Assembly (NCBI GenBank): GCA_958510875.1
Contig: OY294068.1
Span: forward strand, 193,588,315-193,652,314
DNA from: Endomychus coccineus
Lineage: Eukaryota; Arthropoda; Insecta; Coleoptera; Endomychidae
Reading direction: 5' to 3'
Length of the DNA: 64,000 nucleotides
Translations under genes and position numbers: made by a program
Part shown: in pieces, positions 61,615 through 64,000 of the stretch
Layout of the letters: each line of letters begins with the position of its first letter
Position numbering within the stretch: the stretch's first letter is position 1
Notes under the pieces: model-generated
Database searches by the model: none
Seen by the model: only the letters and a program-made list of their open reading frames with translations
Told to the model about the DNA's origin: nothing

Positions 61615-62221
61615 AACACTTAGTAAGCCCCCCCCCCACCTATATCCCTTATCATCTTCGCAGATAAGGCAATGAGTCACAGAGTCGGAACTTTTCGACT
61701 GGGGTCTTTATTAAGATTCCACTGTTATAGTCTTTGATTTTCATCCACTTAAAATACTATAAAAATTTTGAGGATCTGTCGACTACCAAGTATTGTGGAT
61801 AAGGGTGATTCTACATTGAAAGTAACGGTTGAGTTTTATTGTTGTCTATGTAATTTTTTGTGTAATGTAAGTGGCTAATATTGTTGTTGTTAATCAAATA
61901 CTAGGTAGATTCATAATTATATATGATGCAGTACTGTATAAATGGTGAATTTTCTCTTGAACATTATATAATTATATAGGTCATATAATATGCATAGGTC
62001 ATGGTGTTTCGGCAGACAACATTTTTCGTGATGGCGTCTGATCGAGCAAAGTGGCCACATTGACTTATGTTCTTGAACTGTACAACATTATATTTTAATT
62101 TGTCTAGTTTTTTGTTTTAGAGTACTTCCTTATTATAATCGTACTCGCGACAATGAAAGGTTACCTTCCTTTTATTAGCCACAAATCCGTAAAATATCAA
62201 AAATACATGTGAAGTACCAAA
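61615..62221. other. Spacer downstream of precursor B2
   Basis: Begins just after the polyadenylation signal at 61609-61614, with a run of about ten C at 61629-61638. The rest is AT-rich with no gene. A ggataagggtg-type stretch near 61800 resembles text near 58600. Confidence 0.45.
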
Positions 62222-62404
62222 TTAAATGAAATTTTCGCCCATACGTGTCCTACGAAATAATGTTTTTCCCTCGAATTTCAATATTTCTTCCAATAAATAT
62301 GTATCTATTAAGGTATTAGAATTATTTGCTGCATGAACTGTCCTATCTCTGGATCTACCTATGCTAGCAGAATGGCCATTTTGCTGATTTGAGGTTGAAT
62401 CCAC
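62222..62404 (-). CDS. Possible terminal exon, unrecognised
   Basis: A minus-strand frame of about 60 codons opens downstream of an acceptor-like ttgttttgaaag and ends at a stop (62222). The protein text is balanced and not low-complexity (SNQQNGHSASIGRSRDRTVH, then TYLLEEILKFEGKTLFRRTR), unlike most chance frames nearby. No family recognised, no partner exon found, and the acceptor is weak. It lies downstream of the stop of the minus-strand precursor exon, so it would belong to a different gene. Confidence 0.25.
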   Translation of the reverse strand: MDSTSNQQNGHSASIGRSRDRTVHAANNSNTLIDTYLLEEILKFEGKTLFRRTRMGENFI

Positions 62405-62604
62405 TCCTACCTTTCAAAACAATTATTTTACAATAACTGAAAATAATATGAGGTTCTAGATTATTCACAGTTACTGCAGGTATATTTTTTATGATTTTCC
62501 CTTAGGGTGGCTACTTTTGCCTTCCCCCACCACATGCAGGATTTTCACCAAACATCAGAACGATGAAGATTAGATAAAGTATGGAATTAAATAGTTGTCA
62601 ACAT

Positions 62605-62610
62605 TTTATT
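62605..62610 (-). terminator. Polyadenylation signal of the minus-strand precursor
   Basis: AATAAA on the minus strand (TTTATT on the plus strand), about 43 bases downstream of the stop codon of the exon at 62653-62807. It supports that exon being a real gene end. Confidence 0.55.
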
Positions 62611-62652
62611 GTACAATCAAATCCTTTATATAATTGAATTTCGTATTAAGGC

Positions 62653-62807
62653 TTATGAATACATTTCTCTACATCTCCCGGCCCAGTCTCTTCGTTGGCC
62701 TGGGCCGCAGTTGGATTTAGCCATCAAAATTCGTTTTTCATCATAACTCAGTTCTGTTGTAGAATACACTGGATATTCTTCATTTTCAGGAAAGTAAAAG
62801 CCACCAT
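62653..62807 (-). CDS. Last exon of secreted precursor B3 (partial)
   Basis: This exon encodes 51 full codons plus the stop. The acceptor (catattttttcag) lies directly upstream, and the first two bases complete a codon, so the intron is phase 1, as in the 925- and 179-residue genes. The protein reads GGFYFPENEEYPVYSTTELS, then YDEKR, then a 25-residue tail beginning ILMAKSNCGPG and ending GRCREMYS. Cys is at tail positions 8 and 20. The tail is clearly homologous to those of the other two genes and follows a Lys-Arg pair. The first exon, expected to carry the signal peptide and probably the HGH-DPC domain, should lie at higher coordinates. I did not find it before the window ends. The gene is on the opposite strand to the other members. 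Confidence 0.8.
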
Positions 62808-62814
62808 CTGAAAA

Positions 62815-63640
62815 AATATGCAATTAAATAACAACAAGAAAAATATTACTATTCAGGAAGGGTTGTATCAACAACTCTTCCATAATGTATTAAGAATATT
62901 TCGGATAGAAAGGAGAGGAAAACTCAACCCCTTTCAACATTCATTTCTAAGGGAAAGAGGTATGTTACATGAGAAACGGGTCGGGGGCTGCCTGCAGGTG
63001 ACTTTTCTCCTGTCGCGCACTCTGTACACATTTGATTATCAGAATAGGAAGGAATATTCTAAATCGGTATAAAGACCATTCATTGATTTTCCTTGCCCTT
63101 GTACAAATGCAGGAAACTCCAAAAGCGGCGAACTTGTCGCTTATTAGTTTAAGTTCAAATTTTTTATTGAAAATACTAAGTTATCAGGTTATCCGAAGGT
63201 TTGTTTTTGTAATCGATTGATTTTCCTTGCCCTTGTAAGACATACAGGAAACTTCAAAGCGGCTAAGTTGTCGCAGGTTAGTTTAAGTTCAAATTTTTTT
63301 TGAGAATACTAGGTTAGTAGGTTATTTGAAAGTTTGTTTTTGTAATCGATTGATTTTCCTTGCCCTTGTAACACATGTAGGAAACTTCAAGCGGCTAAGT
63401 TGTCGCAGTATGTTATTTGTTATTTATTACCTACCATTGCATACTGGCCATTTATTAATTGTTAATTAATGTTCATTGACAGATTATCAGCTAAGCAATA
63501 TTGACATTTTATTAATTTTTATTGCCCATTATATTCAGAATAGTAGTAGAAATAGAAATACTGTCAAAGAGTTACTTTACTGCTTCAAAGTTTCATTTTA
63601 ACGTATCAAATTTTATAAATTACTACTGATTCTTTCACAA
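62815..63640. other. Upstream region of the minus-strand precursor with a short tandem repeat
   Basis: No exon could be supported. Between about 63082 and 63420 there are three copies of a unit of about 133 bases (anchors attgattttccttgccctt at 63082, 63216 and about 63349), each followed by gcggc(g/t)aa and gttgtcgc. Open frames at 62818-63072 and 63032-63220 run through this and are not protein-like. Confidence 0.55.
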
Positions 63641-63644
63641 TATT

Positions 63645-64000
63645 TTGCTGACTGTTTGCAATATTATAATGTACATAATGGATTCAATACTGTTCAGTTT
63701 ATTACGACCCCATTTAAAACGTAGAACGGATAAATACCTAGGTAATTTAGAAAGGATGGAGATGAATTCAGATTTCTCTCTAGCTGAGGGTAATTCTTTA
63801 TTTGGTTTAGACCGAATAGTTTACAAACAGTCTTTTACTCTGATGAAGGATACTTGGTAGTTGATGCTACTGGTCCTCAGTATTTTAGAAGAATTTTTAG
63901 TCGATACAGATATTTATCTCTTACTTATTAGTATTACAGTGCATCCATAGTTGTGAATTCTTTTATAGTTCATTAACTATGGAAAGAATAGAATGATCAT
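63645..64000 (+). repeat. Dispersed repeat, copy 2
   Basis: Matches the repeat at 58440-58700 in block order (see there). An open frame at 63645-63860 runs through it but has no recognisable domain. The element continues to, or beyond, the window end. Confidence 0.45.

Overview
The window is nuclear DNA of an insect. It is AT-rich, its genes are split by short GT-AG introns, and it is crowded with mariner, hAT, piggyBac, Penelope-like, LINE and Crypton relics and several tandem-repeat arrays. A holometabolous insect such as a beetle is my best guess, but nothing seen here fixes the order.

Layout. 1-5.6 kb: AT-rich DNA with one fold-back sequence and an array with a 144-bp period. 5.7-12.9 kb: two conserved housekeeping genes lie head to head, the exosome subunit RRP43/EXOSC8 (minus, 5 exons) and cyclin A (plus, 5 exons). 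The last cyclin A intron holds an array with a 162-bp period. 13.4-14.7 kb: an AAATATTCAAATAT-type minisatellite with a 64-bp period, then a broken hAT transposase. 16.7-17.8 kb: a secreted leucine-rich-repeat protein (minus). 18-27.2 kb: transposon debris around one small secreted-peptide gene (23.1 kb). 27.4-40.7 kb: a 12-exon GH31 glycosidase of the MYORG type, whose third intron carries about 6 kb of satellite DNA with a 305-308-bp period.

42-63 kb holds what looks least described: a local cluster of secreted-precursor genes that share one C-terminal unit. In five of them the last 25 residues (26 codons with the stop) have Cys at position 8 and a second Cys at 20 or 21, followed by a C-[RV]-E-x-Y type ending. 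In four of these five the unit directly follows a dibasic pair (RR or KR). A shorter relative lies at 23.1 kb. Two members are 88-residue single-exon genes (42.5 and 46.6 kb). Two are larger two-exon genes with the same phase-1 intron, encoding 925 and 179 residues (50.1-54.7 and 56.7-61.6 kb). One is seen only as its last exon, on the minus strand at 62.7 kb, and no listed open reading frame marks it. The 925-residue protein also carries two copies of an HGHxxDPC domain separated by about 48 Ser/Gly-rich decapeptide repeats. The 179-residue paralogue has one copy of the domain and no such repeats. Promoter blocks with GATA-like motifs are shared within each pair, and an orphan promoter copy without a gene lies at 44.7-45.0 kb beside a piggyBac end. 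My reading is a tandemly expanding family of secreted peptide precursors. Its function cannot be told from sequence.

The rest is repeats and transposons. The clearest is a 2.0-kb hAT element with a perfect 8-bp target duplication, sitting inside a LINE relic in the intron of the 179-residue gene.
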